Shown piece after piece: positions 24,828 through 33,931 of a stretch of 64,000 bases of DNA (position 1 is its first letter; each line of letters begins with the position of its first letter). Origin of the DNA: DATARH01 sp963705325 (GTDB lineage Bacteria; Pseudomonadota; Alphaproteobacteria; ATCC43930; CGMCC-115725); NCBI GenBank assembly GCA_963705325.1, contig OY970069.1:2604001-2668000 (forward strand), written 5' to 3'. Below the pieces are notes generated by a model that saw only the letters and a program-made list of their open reading frames with translations, ran no database searches and had not been told where the DNA came from. The position numbers and the translations under genes were made by a program.

Positions 24828-25894
24828 GATTTCCGCGTCAGCAGCCGCGTGACGTGGCCCATCTTGCGGCCCGGCAGGACGATGTGCTTGCCGTACAGGT
24901 GCAGCCGCGCGGTCGGGTCGGCGACGGCGTCGCGCCAAGTTTCGACTTCATCGCCGATGAGGTTCTTCATCACCGCGTCCGCGTGGCGCTCGGTAGAGCC
25001 CAGCGGCAGGCCGCAGATCGCCCGCACCAGCTGCTCGAACTGGCTGGTGGCGCAGGCGTCGATTGTCCAGTGCCCCGAATTGTGCGGCCGTGGCGCCAAC
25101 TCATTGACCAACAAGCGGCCATCGCGAGTGACGAACATCTCCACCGCGAGTACGCCGACGAGCTCGAGACGCGCGGCGACGTCGTAGGCGATCTGCTCGG
25201 CTTCTCGCGCCGTTTCCGCTGGTAGCGTCGCGGGCGCGATCGTGGTGTCGAGTATGTGGTTGACGTGGCGGTTTTCGACCGGCGGATAGGCGGCCATCGC
25301 GCCGCCCGCGGCGCGGGCGACGACGACCGACACCTCGCAGCGAAAATCGACAAAGCCTTCGAGAATCCCGCGCGCGCCGCCCATCTGCCGCCAAGCCTCG
25401 TCCGCGCGCGTGCCCGGGTCGACGGCGACCTGGCCCTTGCCGTCATAGCCCATCCGGGAACTCTTGAGCACGGCACGGCCTTTCAGGCCAGCGAGCGTCT
25501 CAGCCAGCGCCGTCGCATCGCCGATCTCCTGGTACTCGGTCGTGGCCACGCCGATGCGATTGAGGAAGTCCTTTTCCCGGAGGCGATCCTGGCTGATTTC
25601 CAAGACTTCCGGGCGCGGCATCACCGGCTTCAGCGCCGCGACCCGGCGCACCGCCTCAGCCGGGATGTTTTCGAACTCGAACGTTGCCACATCGACCGCG
25701 GCGGCGAAGCGCGCCAGTGCGGCATCGTCCTCGTAAGGCGCGACAGTCGCGCCAGCCGAAACCTGCGCAGCAGGGCTATCCTGCTCGGTAGCGAAGATGT
25801 GGACGCGGTAGCCGAGACGGGCCGCGGCCAGCGCGGTCATCCGGCCGAGCTGGCCGCCGCCGAGAATCCCGATCGTGGCGCCTGGCGCCAACAT
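24824..25894 (-). CDS. purK: N5-carboxyaminoimidazole ribonucleotide synthase
   Basis: 356 residues of an ATP-grasp enzyme: GILGGGQLGRMTALAAARLGY at the start, the ATFEFENIPAEAV segment, LKSSRMGYDGKGQ ATP-binding loop and LLVNELAPRPHNSGHWTID with the metal-binding residues. It converts AIR, ATP and bicarbonate to N5-CAIR in purine synthesis. It starts 13 bases after purE on the same strand, the usual alphaproteobacterial purEK order. Confidence 0.95.
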   Translation of the reverse strand: MLAPGATIGILGGGQLGRMTALAAARLGYRVHIFATEQDSPAAQVSAGATVAPYEDDAALARFAAAVDVATFEFENIPAEAVRRVAALKPVMPRPEVLEISQDRLREKDFLNRIGVATTEYQEIGDATALAETLAGLKGRAVLKSSRMGYDGKGQVAVDPGTRADEAWRQMGGARGILEGFVDFRCEVSVVVARAAGGAMAAYPPVENRHVNHILDTTIAPATLPAETAREAEQIAYDVAARLELVGVLAVEMFVTRDGRLLVNELAPRPHNSGHWTIDACATSQFEQLVRAICGLPLGSTERHADAVMKNLIGDEVETWRDAVADPTARLHLYGKHIVLPGRKMGHVTRLLTRKS

Positions 25895-25907
25895 CAGCCG
25901 GCCAGCA

Positions 25908-26396
25908 TCAGGCAGGACGTTCGGCGACGGCGTCGGTCTGGGTTTGGCGCCAGCGGTCGAGCGCCTCGGCTGCAGCCGGATCGCTCAGCGCGAGGATCGC
26001 GGCGGCGCAAAGCGCGGCGTTGACCGCGCCGGCTTGGCCGATGGCGAAGGTCGCAACCGGAACGCCGGCGGGCATCTGCACGATCGAATAAAGGCTGTCC
26101 ATCCCCTTCAGCACCCGGCTTTCGATCGGCACGCCAAGGACAGGCAGCGGAGTCAGCGCCGCCGCCATGCCGGGCAGATGAGCGGCGCCGCCGGCTCCCG
26201 CGATGATGACCTTGAGGCCGCGCGGCTTGGCGCCGGTCGCGTAGTCGTAGAGCCGTTTCGGCGTACGATGGGCCGAAACGATGCGCGTCTCATGCGTGAT
26301 GCCGAGCTTGTCCAACGTCTGGGCGGCATGCTGCATCGTTTCCCAGTCGGATTGGCTTCCCATGATGATGCCGACTACGTGGCCGAAATCGGCCAT
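25908..26396 (-). CDS. purE: N5-CAIR mutase (class I PurE)
   Basis: 162 residues from ATG 26396, preceded by GGAGG. Class I signatures: GIIMGSQSDWETMQ, the catalytic-His segment SAHRTPKRLYDYA and AGAGGAAHLPGMAAALTPLPVLGVPI. It shifts the carboxyl group of N5-CAIR to give CAIR and works with PurK. A longer in-frame start (MASRLRRYG) lacks family similarity. Confidence 0.95.
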   Translation of the reverse strand: MADFGHVVGIIMGSQSDWETMQHAAQTLDKLGITHETRIVSAHRTPKRLYDYATGAKPRGLKVIIAGAGGAAHLPGMAAALTPLPVLGVPIESRVLKGMDSLYSIVQMPAGVPVATFAIGQAGAVNAALCAAAILALSDPAAAEALDRWRQTQTDAVAERPA

Positions 26397-26547
26397 GCCA
26401 TACCTCCGCAAGCGAGACGCCACGAGACCCCATTGTATACCGGCGGCGGAGCCGACAACGCGGCGAAATTTCGCGGCTTGCTAACGCGTCCCACTGGTTT
26501 ATAGACACGGGTGGGTTGATCCGTTTCTCCCGGGCGGGGGCTGGGGA

Positions 26548-27255
26548 ATGGCGACGAGGCGGTTAGGGCTGGCGGCGAGCCAAGCGCGGCGGGAGCGTCG
26601 CGCTTCCGACTTGCCCGCCGCATCGCGCACCAGCGAAACGGCGACAGAATTAGCCCAGATTTCCGACAGCGGACTAACGCCGCAGGCGCGCCGTGCGCTA
26701 CGCCGTGTTCTTGCCGAAAACGAAGCGCTACGCCGCGAACTCGATGGCGCGCGAATGCGAATCAGTCAACTCGAACGCCTCGCCGACGAGGATGCGCTGA
26801 CCACGATCGCGAATCGCCGCGCCTTCATCCGCGAGTTATCGCGGATGATCGCGTTCACTCGGCGGTATGGGCCACCGTCGAGCGTCGTGTATTTTGATGT
26901 CAACGGCTTGAAGCAGATCAATGACACGCATGGCCATCCGGCAGGTGACGCGGCGCTGCGGCATGTCGCCGAGACCCTTTGCAAGAACGTGCGGTCGAGC
27001 GACTTGGTGGGCCGGCTGGGCGGCGACGAATTCGGCGTCATCCTGGCGCAGACCAACCAGGAGCAGGCCATGGCAAAGGCTGCCGCACTGGCGCGGGAGA
27101 TCTGCAAGCGGCCAGTGCGCTGGGGCAAGGCAAGGCTAACGGTCAGCGCCGCTTACGGGGTTTATTCGTTCGCCGGCAGCGACGACGCGCAGGTCGCGAT
27201 CGAGGCCGCGGACAAGGCAATGTACCAGCAGAAGCGCGTCGTCGCGGCGCATTGA
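26548..27255 (+). CDS. GGDEF diguanylate cyclase
   Basis: 235 residues. A basic, poorly conserved N-terminus and a short coiled coil (about 48-80) precede the GGDEF domain. The active motif is intact (RLGGDEFGVIL), and an inhibitory RxxD site (RSSD) lies five residues before it. The domain reads DALTTIANRRAFIREL, YFDVNGLKQINDTHGHPAGDAALR, and ends AADKAMYQQKR. It should make cyclic di-GMP with product inhibition. No sensor domain or membrane segment, so activation must come through the coiled coil. Confidence 0.92.
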   Translation: MATRRLGLAASQARRERRASDLPAASRTSETATELAQISDSGLTPQARRALRRVLAENEALRRELDGARMRISQLERLADEDALTTIANRRAFIRELSRMIAFTRRYGPPSSVVYFDVNGLKQINDTHGHPAGDAALRHVAETLCKNVRSSDLVGRLGGDEFGVILAQTNQEQAMAKAAALAREICKRPVRWGKARLTVSAAYGVYSFAGSDDAQVAIEAADKAMYQQKRVVAAH

Positions 27256-27273
27256 CGCGCCGCCTTGGGGTCG

Positions 27274-27477
27274 TCAGGCGATGATGTCGGGTAAGAGCTC
27301 GCTCTCGATTTTCGATATCTGGTCTTTGAGGGCGAGTTTGCGCTTCTTCAGGCGCCGCAATTGGAGCTGGTCAAACGGCGCATGCTCGGCAATGCGCGCG
27401 ATCACGTCGTCGAGGTCGCGGTGCTCGACCATGAGGGCGGCCAGCTTGGCCTTTAAGGCTTCGACATCAAGGTCCAT
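27274..27477 (-). CDS. YdcH family (DUF465) protein
   Basis: 67 residues, almost entirely helical, with the DUF465 pattern HRDLDDVIARIAEH ... LRRLKKRKLALKDQISKIE. Small coiled-coil dimers of unknown role. It faces the diguanylate cyclase tail to tail. A second member of the family is encoded at 28774-28941. Confidence 0.85.
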   Translation of the reverse strand: MDLDVEALKAKLAALMVEHRDLDDVIARIAEHAPFDQLQLRRLKKRKLALKDQISKIESELLPDIIA

Positions 27478-27580
27478 CGCAAGCGATGCATGTTGGCGAA
27501 TACGATGGCGCGCCGGGCCCCAAGCCCCTCTGGCGAGCTTGGGTCAAGTATAGCACGATCCGTGTCGGAATCATTGCGCC

Positions 27581-28075
27581 GTGATCGCCTTGGGAGCTGA
27601 TAAAAAGGCCGCGGTGGAGGCGTTCTGGCGGTTCTCGCTGATGGTCTACGGCCGCCCCGGTGTGTCGGTGGCGCTGGTCGGCTTGCAGGACCGCGCTGGC
27701 CATAATGTCAACCTGATCCTGTTCGGACTATGGTTGGCGATTGGGCGAGGCCGTCGGCTCGACGCGGCAGGGTTGGCGGGCGCCCGCGCCAAGATCGTGA
27801 AGCTCGACCGCAATGTCGTTGCGCCGCTGCGCGATTTGCGGCGCAACCTTAAGCCCGACCCTGATCCGGATATCCAAAATCTGCGAAAGCGTGTGCTGGC
27901 GCTGGAGCTGGTCGCGGAGCGGCGCATCCAGGCGCAGTTGGCGGCAACCACGGCCGGCCGCGCCGCCAAGGGGAACCGCATCGGCCTTGCCGAATCCAAT
28001 TTGTGGCTGATCCTCGGCGCCGATTTCTTCTCGCCGGAGGGAGAGTTGTTGCGCGAGACGCTGGCAGGCCTCTAG
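27581..28075 (+). CDS. TIGR02444 family protein
   Basis: 164 residues starting at GTG 27581. The family sequence FWRFSLMVYGRPGVSVALVGLQDRAGHNVNLILFGLW is split over residues 15-51; it is helical throughout and frequent in alpha- and gammaproteobacteria. Function unknown. Its last four bases overlap the end of the convergent ubiX gene. Confidence 0.82.
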   Translation: MIALGADKKAAVEAFWRFSLMVYGRPGVSVALVGLQDRAGHNVNLILFGLWLAIGRGRRLDAAGLAGARAKIVKLDRNVVAPLRDLRRNLKPDPDPDIQNLRKRVLALELVAERRIQAQLAATTAGRAAKGNRIGLAESNLWLILGADFFSPEGELLRETLAGL

Positions 28076-28674
28076 GGCTTCGTCGCGGCTTGCGGCGCCG
28101 CCTCGCCCCAGCGTTTGACGGTGCCGCTATCAAGACCGAAGAGATCGAGCATCCGGCCGAGGCTGTGGTCGATCATCTCGTCGAGGGTCTTGGGCTTGGC
28201 ATAGAACGCCGGTACTGGCGGCGCAATCACCGCGCCCATCTCGGCGAGCGCCGTCATCGTCCGCAAATGCCCGAGATGAAGCGGCGTCTCGCGCACCGCG
28301 AGCACCAAGCGGCGGCGCTCCTTCAAGACGACGTCGGCGGCCCGGGTGAGAAGGGTCGTCGTCACCCCGGTGGCGATCTCGCTCATGCTGCGAACCGAAC
28401 ACGGCGCGATAATCATGCCCAGTGTCTGAAACGAGCCAGACGAGAGCGGCGCCGCCACGTCCGCGACGGCATGCACGACGTCGGCGTGGGCGCGCAGGTC
28501 GACCGGTTTCAGCTCGGTCTCCAGGGCAAGCGCCACTTCGGCCGAGCGAGTGACGACGAGATGAGTCTCGACCGGCAGCCCGCGCAGCAGCGCCAGCAGC
28601 CGCGCGCCATAAATGACGCCGGAGGCGCCGCTGATTCCGACGATCAGCCGCGGCCGATCGGGTTTTTGTCGCAT
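28072..28674 (-). CDS. ubiX: Flavin prenyltransferase
   Basis: 200 residues from ATG 28674 (MRQKPDRPRLIVGISGASGV); ATG 28707 is an alternative. Conserved segments: GISGASGVIYGARLL, the middle MIIAPCSVRSMSEIATG and the C-terminal VLAVRETPLHLGHLRTM. UbiX attaches dimethylallyl phosphate to FMN to make the prenylated flavin used by UbiD-type decarboxylases in ubiquinone or aromatic metabolism. No ubiD lies in the window. Confidence 0.93.
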   Translation of the reverse strand: MRQKPDRPRLIVGISGASGVIYGARLLALLRGLPVETHLVVTRSAEVALALETELKPVDLRAHADVVHAVADVAAPLSSGSFQTLGMIIAPCSVRSMSEIATGVTTTLLTRAADVVLKERRRLVLAVRETPLHLGHLRTMTALAEMGAVIAPPVPAFYAKPKTLDEMIDHSLGRMLDLFGLDSGTVKRWGEAAPQAATKP

Positions 28675-28773
28675 CAGGCCCCCTTCATCCCGGCCTCTCG
28701 TCATCACATATCTGGTTCCAAGGCCGATCCGGCGCTACATTCGGCTGCCTTGACCATTGCCAGGAGGAACTGC

Positions 28774-28941
28774 ATGTCGCAGCAGGATCGCATCGAGGCG
28801 CTGAAAGAAAAGCACGCATCGCTCGAGCGCGCCATCGATGAGGAAACCCACCGGCCCTTGCCCGATCAAGCGGCTATCTACGACCTGAAGCGCCAGAAAC
28901 TCCGCATCAAGGACGAAATCGTCCAACTCGAACGCCAGTGA
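28774..28941 (+). CDS. YdcH family (DUF465) protein
   Basis: 55 residues (MSQQDRIEALKEKHASLERAIDEE) with the DUF465 pattern LKEKHASLERAIDEE ... IYDLKRQKLRIKDEI. An AGGAGG site precedes the ATG. A hairpin terminator follows directly. It is a paralog of the protein at 27274-27477, with lower identity outside the core. Confidence 0.85.
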   Translation: MSQQDRIEALKEKHASLERAIDEETHRPLPDQAAIYDLKRQKLRIKDEIVQLERQ

Positions 28942-28944
28942 CCG

Positions 28945-28964
28945 AAACCCGCTACGACGGGTTT
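28945..28964 (+). terminator. Hairpin after the YdcH gene
   Basis: Stem AAACCCG / CGGGTTT with a six-base loop, 3 bases after the stop. The stem itself supplies the T tract. Nothing else is seen between here and 29038. Confidence 0.55.
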
Positions 28965-29037
28965 ATAACTTTCAATAAGATAACCGGCTCCTCCTGATAA
29001 CTTACGGGATATCAGCGTGGTAAGGCGCGCTGTCGGC

Positions 29038-30337
29038 TTAGCGGGACGGCCACGGCGCGAGGTGCCAAGGGCCGCCGCTATCCTTTGCCAGCCGGTCGAG
29101 CAACGTGCGTTCGGTCGCGTCGTCGATCGCGTTACCGCCGGTGGCGTTCGGATGCGTGACGACCATGTTGATGACACCGTTCCAGCCGCCATCGGCGCGG
29201 TATTGGGTGGCGTCGGGCGCTGGCTTGAGCATTGGCTGCAGCGCGGCGATATTCTGCGCTGCCGCTGTCAGCCGCTCAACGTAGCCTTGCGGATGCGCCG
29301 AATAAGAGGTCCATATCGACAACAGGGCCGGCAGTTCGGCGGCGAAGACCGGTTGCGGCGCGACGACGCCCGAGAGGCGCAGGGTCCAGGGGTCGGTAAA
29401 GCCGCTGATCGCCTCTGCCAGCGCGAGGCTCGAATACGCCCTCCCGGCGACGCTTAGAGTGGCAAGGATTAAAGCGCCTTGGTTGCTGCTGTCGGTGGTC
29501 GTAGCCGCGGAATCGACGATCCCCGTGAGGATCTGTGACGGCCATCCGCGCCGTTGCGCGATCTTGGCGATTTGCGGGAAAGCGGCCTGAAACGCCGCGA
29601 CCGGATCGCAGCAAGGGGCTTGTGCAACAGCGTCTGCGAGCGCAGTTGGGCCGCTATAGACCGGAATACCGTTGCCGAGGGACATCAATTCGCCTTGCTC
29701 GCCGCCGAGATCGACCAGGCCCTTGCCCTGCGCGAGCACGCGCCACTCCGGTGGGACGCTGATCTGGCTGCCATCGACCAAGTGCAGCGAGGTTAACCCA
29801 GTGCTGGCGCCCCCTGGCCCCAACGCCTGCTGCAGGCGTGGAAACGACCCCGGAAACGAGTTCGGTATAGTCGTAAAAAACGCTGACGTTGCCGCCGGTG
29901 TTGCTGAGCGCGACGACAGCGATACCGAGGACCCTTGTGCCGTGCACCGCGGCGGTGAACAAGGTTTGCGCCGACTGGCCGCTCTTGTCGACGGCCGAGA
30001 AGAGCGGGGAGGGCGCTGGATCGAAGGCGCCTGAATAGGCGAAAATCGCGGAAATCACAGCCAGCGCAGAGTCAGCCTTGCCGGCCAACTGACCGTACAT
30101 AACGATGCCGGCGCCCTCTGGGTCACGTACGATCTCGACGCTGGTTGGTAGCACCTCGCGCGGCGCTGGCGGGATGCCCTGGGATGCGACAACCGGCGGT
30201 AATGAGGGTGGGGTGATTTGGGTTGCTGGTGGGATGGTGATCGGCCGATTTTGCGCCTGCCCGCAAACCGGAACGACGAGTGCGACGACAGCCCACAAAA
30301 GGCAACGGGGTAGGCAGGTCGCCAAAGGTGCCGTCAT
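29038..30337 (-). pseudogene. Secreted protein gene with one frameshift
   Basis: Starts at ATG 30337 (AAGGAG site) with a signal peptide, MTAPLATCLPRCLLWAVVAL up to GQAQ. The first 170 residues (PITIPPATQITPPSLPP ... SVFYDYTELVSGVVSTPAAGVG) continue in the next frame as GPGGASTGLTSLHLVDG to the stop at 29038. One extra G in the run near 29817-29821 explains the break; corrected, the protein has about 432 residues. It reads as a periplasmic two-domain protein; no active-site motif was recognised. Sequencing error in a G-run is a serious alternative to true loss. Confidence 0.65.
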
Positions 30338-30611
30338 TCTCGCTCCTTGAGCTGCGCGCTGGCGAAAATGCCAGCAATGCGAAACTGCGCGCAACCGGCC
30401 TGCAAGGCGCCGTGTTTTCACCCACATCGGCGACTAATTGCGCGTTTCGTTTGGCCAGGTAGCTTTAAGCGTCGCCAGGTACTAGGATGCGCAGGTTTTG
30501 CGAAATGCTGTTGGATAGCTAACGCGAGCGGTAGTGTATCGACGAAAACACAGCTGCGTGGCCGGGCCTCCGACCGTGCCGCGGGTGAGGGGAGTGCAAG
30601 AGAACCGGGCG

Positions 30612-32234
30612 ATGCCGCGAATTACGATCTCCTATCGGCGCGACGACTCGGATGTCATCACCGGCCGCATCTTTGACCGGCTGTCGGCGCATTACGGCCG
30701 AGAAACCGTGTTTCGTGACATCGACAGCATCCCGCTGGGCGTCGATTTTCGTAAGCATGTCAATTCGGTGATCGACGACACCGACATCATGATAGCGGTG
30801 GTCGGCCCGAAGTGGATCGGCCCGCGCCCGGGGCAAAGTCGGCTTGACAATGCCGCCGACCCGGTGCGGGTTGAGATCGACGCGGCGCTACACAAGGGCG
30901 TACCGCTGATCCCCGTTTTGGTGCTGCGCGCGCAGATGCCGCGCGCCGATCAGTTGCCGCCTAGCCTTGAGGATTTCGCCTACCGCAACGCCGCGACGAT
31001 CGACGCGGGCCAGGATTTCGACACGCATATGGCGCGGCTAATCCGCGCCATCGACAATTTGCTCGAGGAGAGAGCCAAATCGCCGAGCGCTGCGTCTGGC
31101 GCTGCTGTCGCTACCACGGAGCACAGCCCAGAGCCGGCCGCGCCGTCCGCGGAAGAAGCCGAGGGGCAACGGTTCGCCGAGCAACTCAAGCGCGAAGAGG
31201 AAGATCGCCAGCGTCAACTCGAAGAAGACCGGCTGCGTGAAGCTGCCGAGTCGCGTCGCCGTGAGGAAGAGGAGCAGCGACAGCAACAATTGGCGGAGCA
31301 GCGTGCGGCGGATGAACGACAACGTCAGGAGACAGCGGCACGGCAAGCGGCTGAACAGCGCGCGGCGGAAGAGCGGCAGCGGCAGGAGGCGGCGGCGCAC
31401 CAGGCCGAGCAGCGCGCCGCAGAAGAGCGGCAACGTCAGGAGGCGGCGGCGCGCCAGGCCGAACAGCGCGCTGCAGAAGAACGGCAACGTCAGGAGGCGG
31501 CGGCCCGCCAAGCTGCGGAGCAGAGCGCGCGCGAGGAAAAAGCAGGGCTGACGGCGGCGGAGCCACAAGGCGCGGCAGCGGCGGCATCGGCGACCGCAAA
31601 AACCACCGGGCTTGAGCCCAAGTACAAGATCGCTATCGGTGCCGGCGTGGCGGGATTGCTGGTAACCGCGGTGGTAGCCATTCTCGTGATCGCGCACCCC
31701 GGCCCGGTGCCTACCCCCACCCCCACACCCGGTCCGACCCCCACGCCCAGTCCCGCTCCTAAGCCCATAGCCGGACCATCCAAGCCCGCTCCAGCGCCTG
31801 TACCGTCGCCTTCGCCGGCCCCTGTGCCGTCGCCCGCGCCGGCGAGCCCAGCGCCGTCACCGTCGCCTCAGTCGGCATCGGCGGCGATTTCGCCGGGGCA
31901 GTTGTGGAGCCTTTCCTTCTTTGACAGCGACAACAACCCATACTCCGGGACGCTGACCGTCGTGCAAATTGCCGGTTACAACAGTTTCACCGGACGTCTT
32001 GAAGTTTCGTACAAAGGGAAAGATGGAAATATTGAAACAATTCGTGAAGATACTGTGATAACAGTTAATGAAAATAAGATAACTATCGCTTGTTCAAACG
32101 TATCTTACTTGAAGGGGAGTGGAAATTATACCGCTGATTATTTTGATTTTACGGCGAAATCGGCGACTGAGGCCGAAGGCGACACCGTCGACGATAAAAA
32201 CGGCCACGGCCACGCGACGATGTGGCGAATTTAA
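30612..32234 (+). CDS. TIR domain / coiled-coil / transmembrane protein
   Basis: 540 residues from ATG 30612. Residues 1-150 are a TIR domain (ITISYRRDDSDVITGRIFDRL, VFRDIDSIPLGVDF, IMIAVVGPKW); Glu88 in PVRVEIDAAL is in the position of the catalytic glutamate of NADase TIRs. Residues 180-310 are a charged coiled coil built of four to five copies of an 18-19-residue repeat (AEQRAAEERQRQEAAARQ). One transmembrane helix spans 340-361, a Pro/Thr/Ser-rich stalk 363-425, and a 110-residue beta-rich domain ends the protein, probably periplasmic. DNA for the last domain is AT-rich, unlike the rest. Confidence 0.85.
   Translation: MPRITISYRRDDSDVITGRIFDRLSAHYGRETVFRDIDSIPLGVDFRKHVNSVIDDTDIMIAVVGPKWIGPRPGQSRLDNAADPVRVEIDAALHKGVPLIPVLVLRAQMPRADQLPPSLEDFAYRNAATIDAGQDFDTHMARLIRAIDNLLEERAKSPSAASGAAVATTEHSPEPAAPSAEEAEGQRFAEQLKREEEDRQRQLEEDRLREAAESRRREEEEQRQQQLAEQRAADERQRQETAARQAAEQRAAEERQRQEAAAHQAEQRAAEERQRQEAAARQAEQRAAEERQRQEAAARQAAEQSAREEKAGLTAAEPQGAAAAASATAKTTGLEPKYKIAIGAGVAGLLVTAVVAILVIAHPGPVPTPTPTPGPTPTPSPAPKPIAGPSKPAPAPVPSPSPAPVPSPAPASPAPSPSPQSASAAISPGQLWSLSFFDSDNNPYSGTLTVVQIAGYNSFTGRLEVSYKGKDGNIETIREDTVITVNENKITIACSNVSYLKGSGNYTADYFDFTAKSATEAEGDTVDDKNGHGHATMWRI
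31290..31530 (+). repeat. In-frame tandem repeats of about 54-57 bp
   Basis: Units coding AEQRAAEERQRQEAAARQ recur four to five times with few changes inside the TIR protein. Such repeats can change copy number by slippage and would lengthen or shorten the coiled coil without breaking frame. Confidence 0.75.
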
Positions 32235-32261
32235 CGAGCGCCGCTTCCTGATGGGGCTAAG

Positions 32262-32492
32262 CTAAGCTCGGTTGTCGCCCGGCGGCTGGCCGGCGCGCGG
32301 ACGTCGGCGAAACGCGATCCAGAACAAGAAGCCCGCCAGGGCGAGTATCGCTGCTGCGACCGGCAGCATCACAAATGCGGCGTCATAAAACTGGCGGTCG
32401 GTTGCCACTACGACACCAAAAAACAGGAAGCAGCCGCCCGGGAACAGCAGGATGATGGCGAAGATCAGCGCGGCGATCTGACCGCCGCTCAT
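32262..32492 (-). CDS. Small two-helix membrane protein
   Basis: 76 residues from ATG 32492, overlapping the radical SAM stop (ATGA). Two hydrophobic helices: IAALIFAIILLFPGGCFLFFGVV and FVMLPVAAAILALAGFLFWIAF, with a basic C-terminal tail. No family was recognised. Tight coupling to the radical SAM gene suggests a role with it at the membrane. Confidence 0.65.
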   Translation of the reverse strand: MSGGQIAALIFAIILLFPGGCFLFFGVVVATDRQFYDAAFVMLPVAAAILALAGFLFWIAFRRRPRAGQPPGDNRA

Positions 32493-33931
32493 GCGTCTGC
32501 CCTCGCGGTGCGGGCGGCGAGCCCGGGACGGTGAAACATGTTGTAGGTGTCGAAGGGGATGACGCGGCCGTCGCCGGTGACGAAATGGATGCAGGAGCGT
32601 TTGACCCCGGCGAGGCAGAAGTTGAACCGGTCGAGAAAGCTCACCACCGTCACCCGGAAGATGCGGTCGTAGCCGATTGGCGCCGGCGCCTCGACCAGCG
32701 GCAGGCAGCACAGCACCTCGTGCAGTACGTTGGCTGATTGCTGTCCGGCGCATGACAGCGACAGCAGCTCAATCAAGAGCTGCCGCATCTCCGGCTTGCC
32801 CTCGAAGGTCACCGAGTTGGGCGCCGACTTCACCAGCACCTCCTGGGGGAAGAGATGGGTCAGCGGCATGATCTCATCGCCAGTGCGCATGCCGTAGCCG
32901 ATCGAGATCGCATCGGGATTGCACGGCAGGGGGATCATGTCGTCGTCGGCGAAGACGCCCCACTGGTCGACGATCGCGCGGCGGATTTCCGACAGCACGA
33001 TGCGGTCCCGTCCGGGGTCGAAGCCGTCGTTGCGGCCGGCGTCCTGGACCGGCTGGAAGGTGACGCCGCGCACGCAGGGCCGGCTCTGCGCATAGCGCAG
33101 CACGTCGCCGATCTCGCCGTCGTTGACGCCCTTGCGCACGACGCAGACCAAGGTCGTCGAGATGCCCGCCGCGTCGAGCGCGTCGAGCGCCCGCTCGCGG
33201 ACCCGGCGCAGATCGGCCCCGCGGATCGTCTGCAGCGCCCTCGCCGACAGCGCGTCGAATTGCAGGTACACCTCGAATGCTCGCTTCATCTCGGCCAATG
33301 CCGCGACAAATTTCGGGTCGTTGGCGAACCGGATGCCGTTGGTGTTGAGCATGACGTGGCGGATCGGCCGGGCACGCGCCGCGCGGATGATGTCGAGGAT
33401 CTGCGGGTGCAAGGTTGGCTCGCCACCGGAAATCTGCAGCAGGTCGGGCTGGCCTTCGCTCTCGACCAGCAGATCGAGCATTTGCTCGATTTCGGCTAGG
33501 CTGCGCTGCCCGGTTCTGGCCGGCGACGAACTGGCGAAGCAGGTCGGGCAGATGAGGTTGCAGTGCTCGTTGACCTCGATCAGCGCCAGGCAACTGTGCT
33601 GCTCGTGATCGGGGCAAAGGCCGCAATCGTAGGGACAGCCCTTGTCGATCCGGGTGTGGAATTTGAGCGGGACGTCGCCGGGCTTGAGGAAATCGCGGCA
33701 GCGCTTCCAATAGCTTGCCTCGGTCGAGATCAGCGTCTTCTGGACACCGTGCTCGGCGCAGCGCTTGAGATAGAAAACCGCCTCGCCTTCCTGGACGATC
33801 TTCGCCGGGACGAGAACCATGCACTCCTCGCACAGCGATGTGGTCTGGCCGAGGAAGATGTAGGGCCGTGGCTTGCGCGGCGGAGCGGTCGTCAAAGGGC
33901 TCGGCGCGGCTAGCTCGGTCGATAGCGACAT
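32489..33931 (-). CDS. Radical SAM enzyme, MJ0619/tetraether-synthase-like
   Basis: 480 residues from ATG 33931. An N-terminal Cys-rich region (TTSLCEECMVLVPAKI, YLKRCAEHGVQKT, KGCPYDCGLCPDHEQHS) precedes the radical SAM motif HCNLICPTC (CxxxCxxC) and the SAM-binding LLQISGGEPTLHPQ. This layout, extra iron-sulfur or zinc cysteines followed by radical SAM, is that of MJ0619, of archaeal tetraether synthase (Tes) and of bacterial relatives linked to membrane-spanning lipids. It overlaps the 3' end of the Lgt-like gene by 22 bases. The reaction here is inferred, not shown. Confidence 0.82.
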   Translation of the reverse strand: MSLSTELAAPSPLTTAPPRKPRPYIFLGQTTSLCEECMVLVPAKIVQEGEAVFYLKRCAEHGVQKTLISTEASYWKRCRDFLKPGDVPLKFHTRIDKGCPYDCGLCPDHEQHSCLALIEVNEHCNLICPTCFASSSPARTGQRSLAEIEQMLDLLVESEGQPDLLQISGGEPTLHPQILDIIRAARARPIRHVMLNTNGIRFANDPKFVAALAEMKRAFEVYLQFDALSARALQTIRGADLRRVRERALDALDAAGISTTLVCVVRKGVNDGEIGDVLRYAQSRPCVRGVTFQPVQDAGRNDGFDPGRDRIVLSEIRRAIVDQWGVFADDDMIPLPCNPDAISIGYGMRTGDEIMPLTHLFPQEVLVKSAPNSVTFEGKPEMRQLLIELLSLSCAGQQSANVLHEVLCCLPLVEAPAPIGYDRIFRVTVVSFLDRFNFCLAGVKRSCIHFVTGDGRVIPFDTYNMFHRPGLAARTARADA

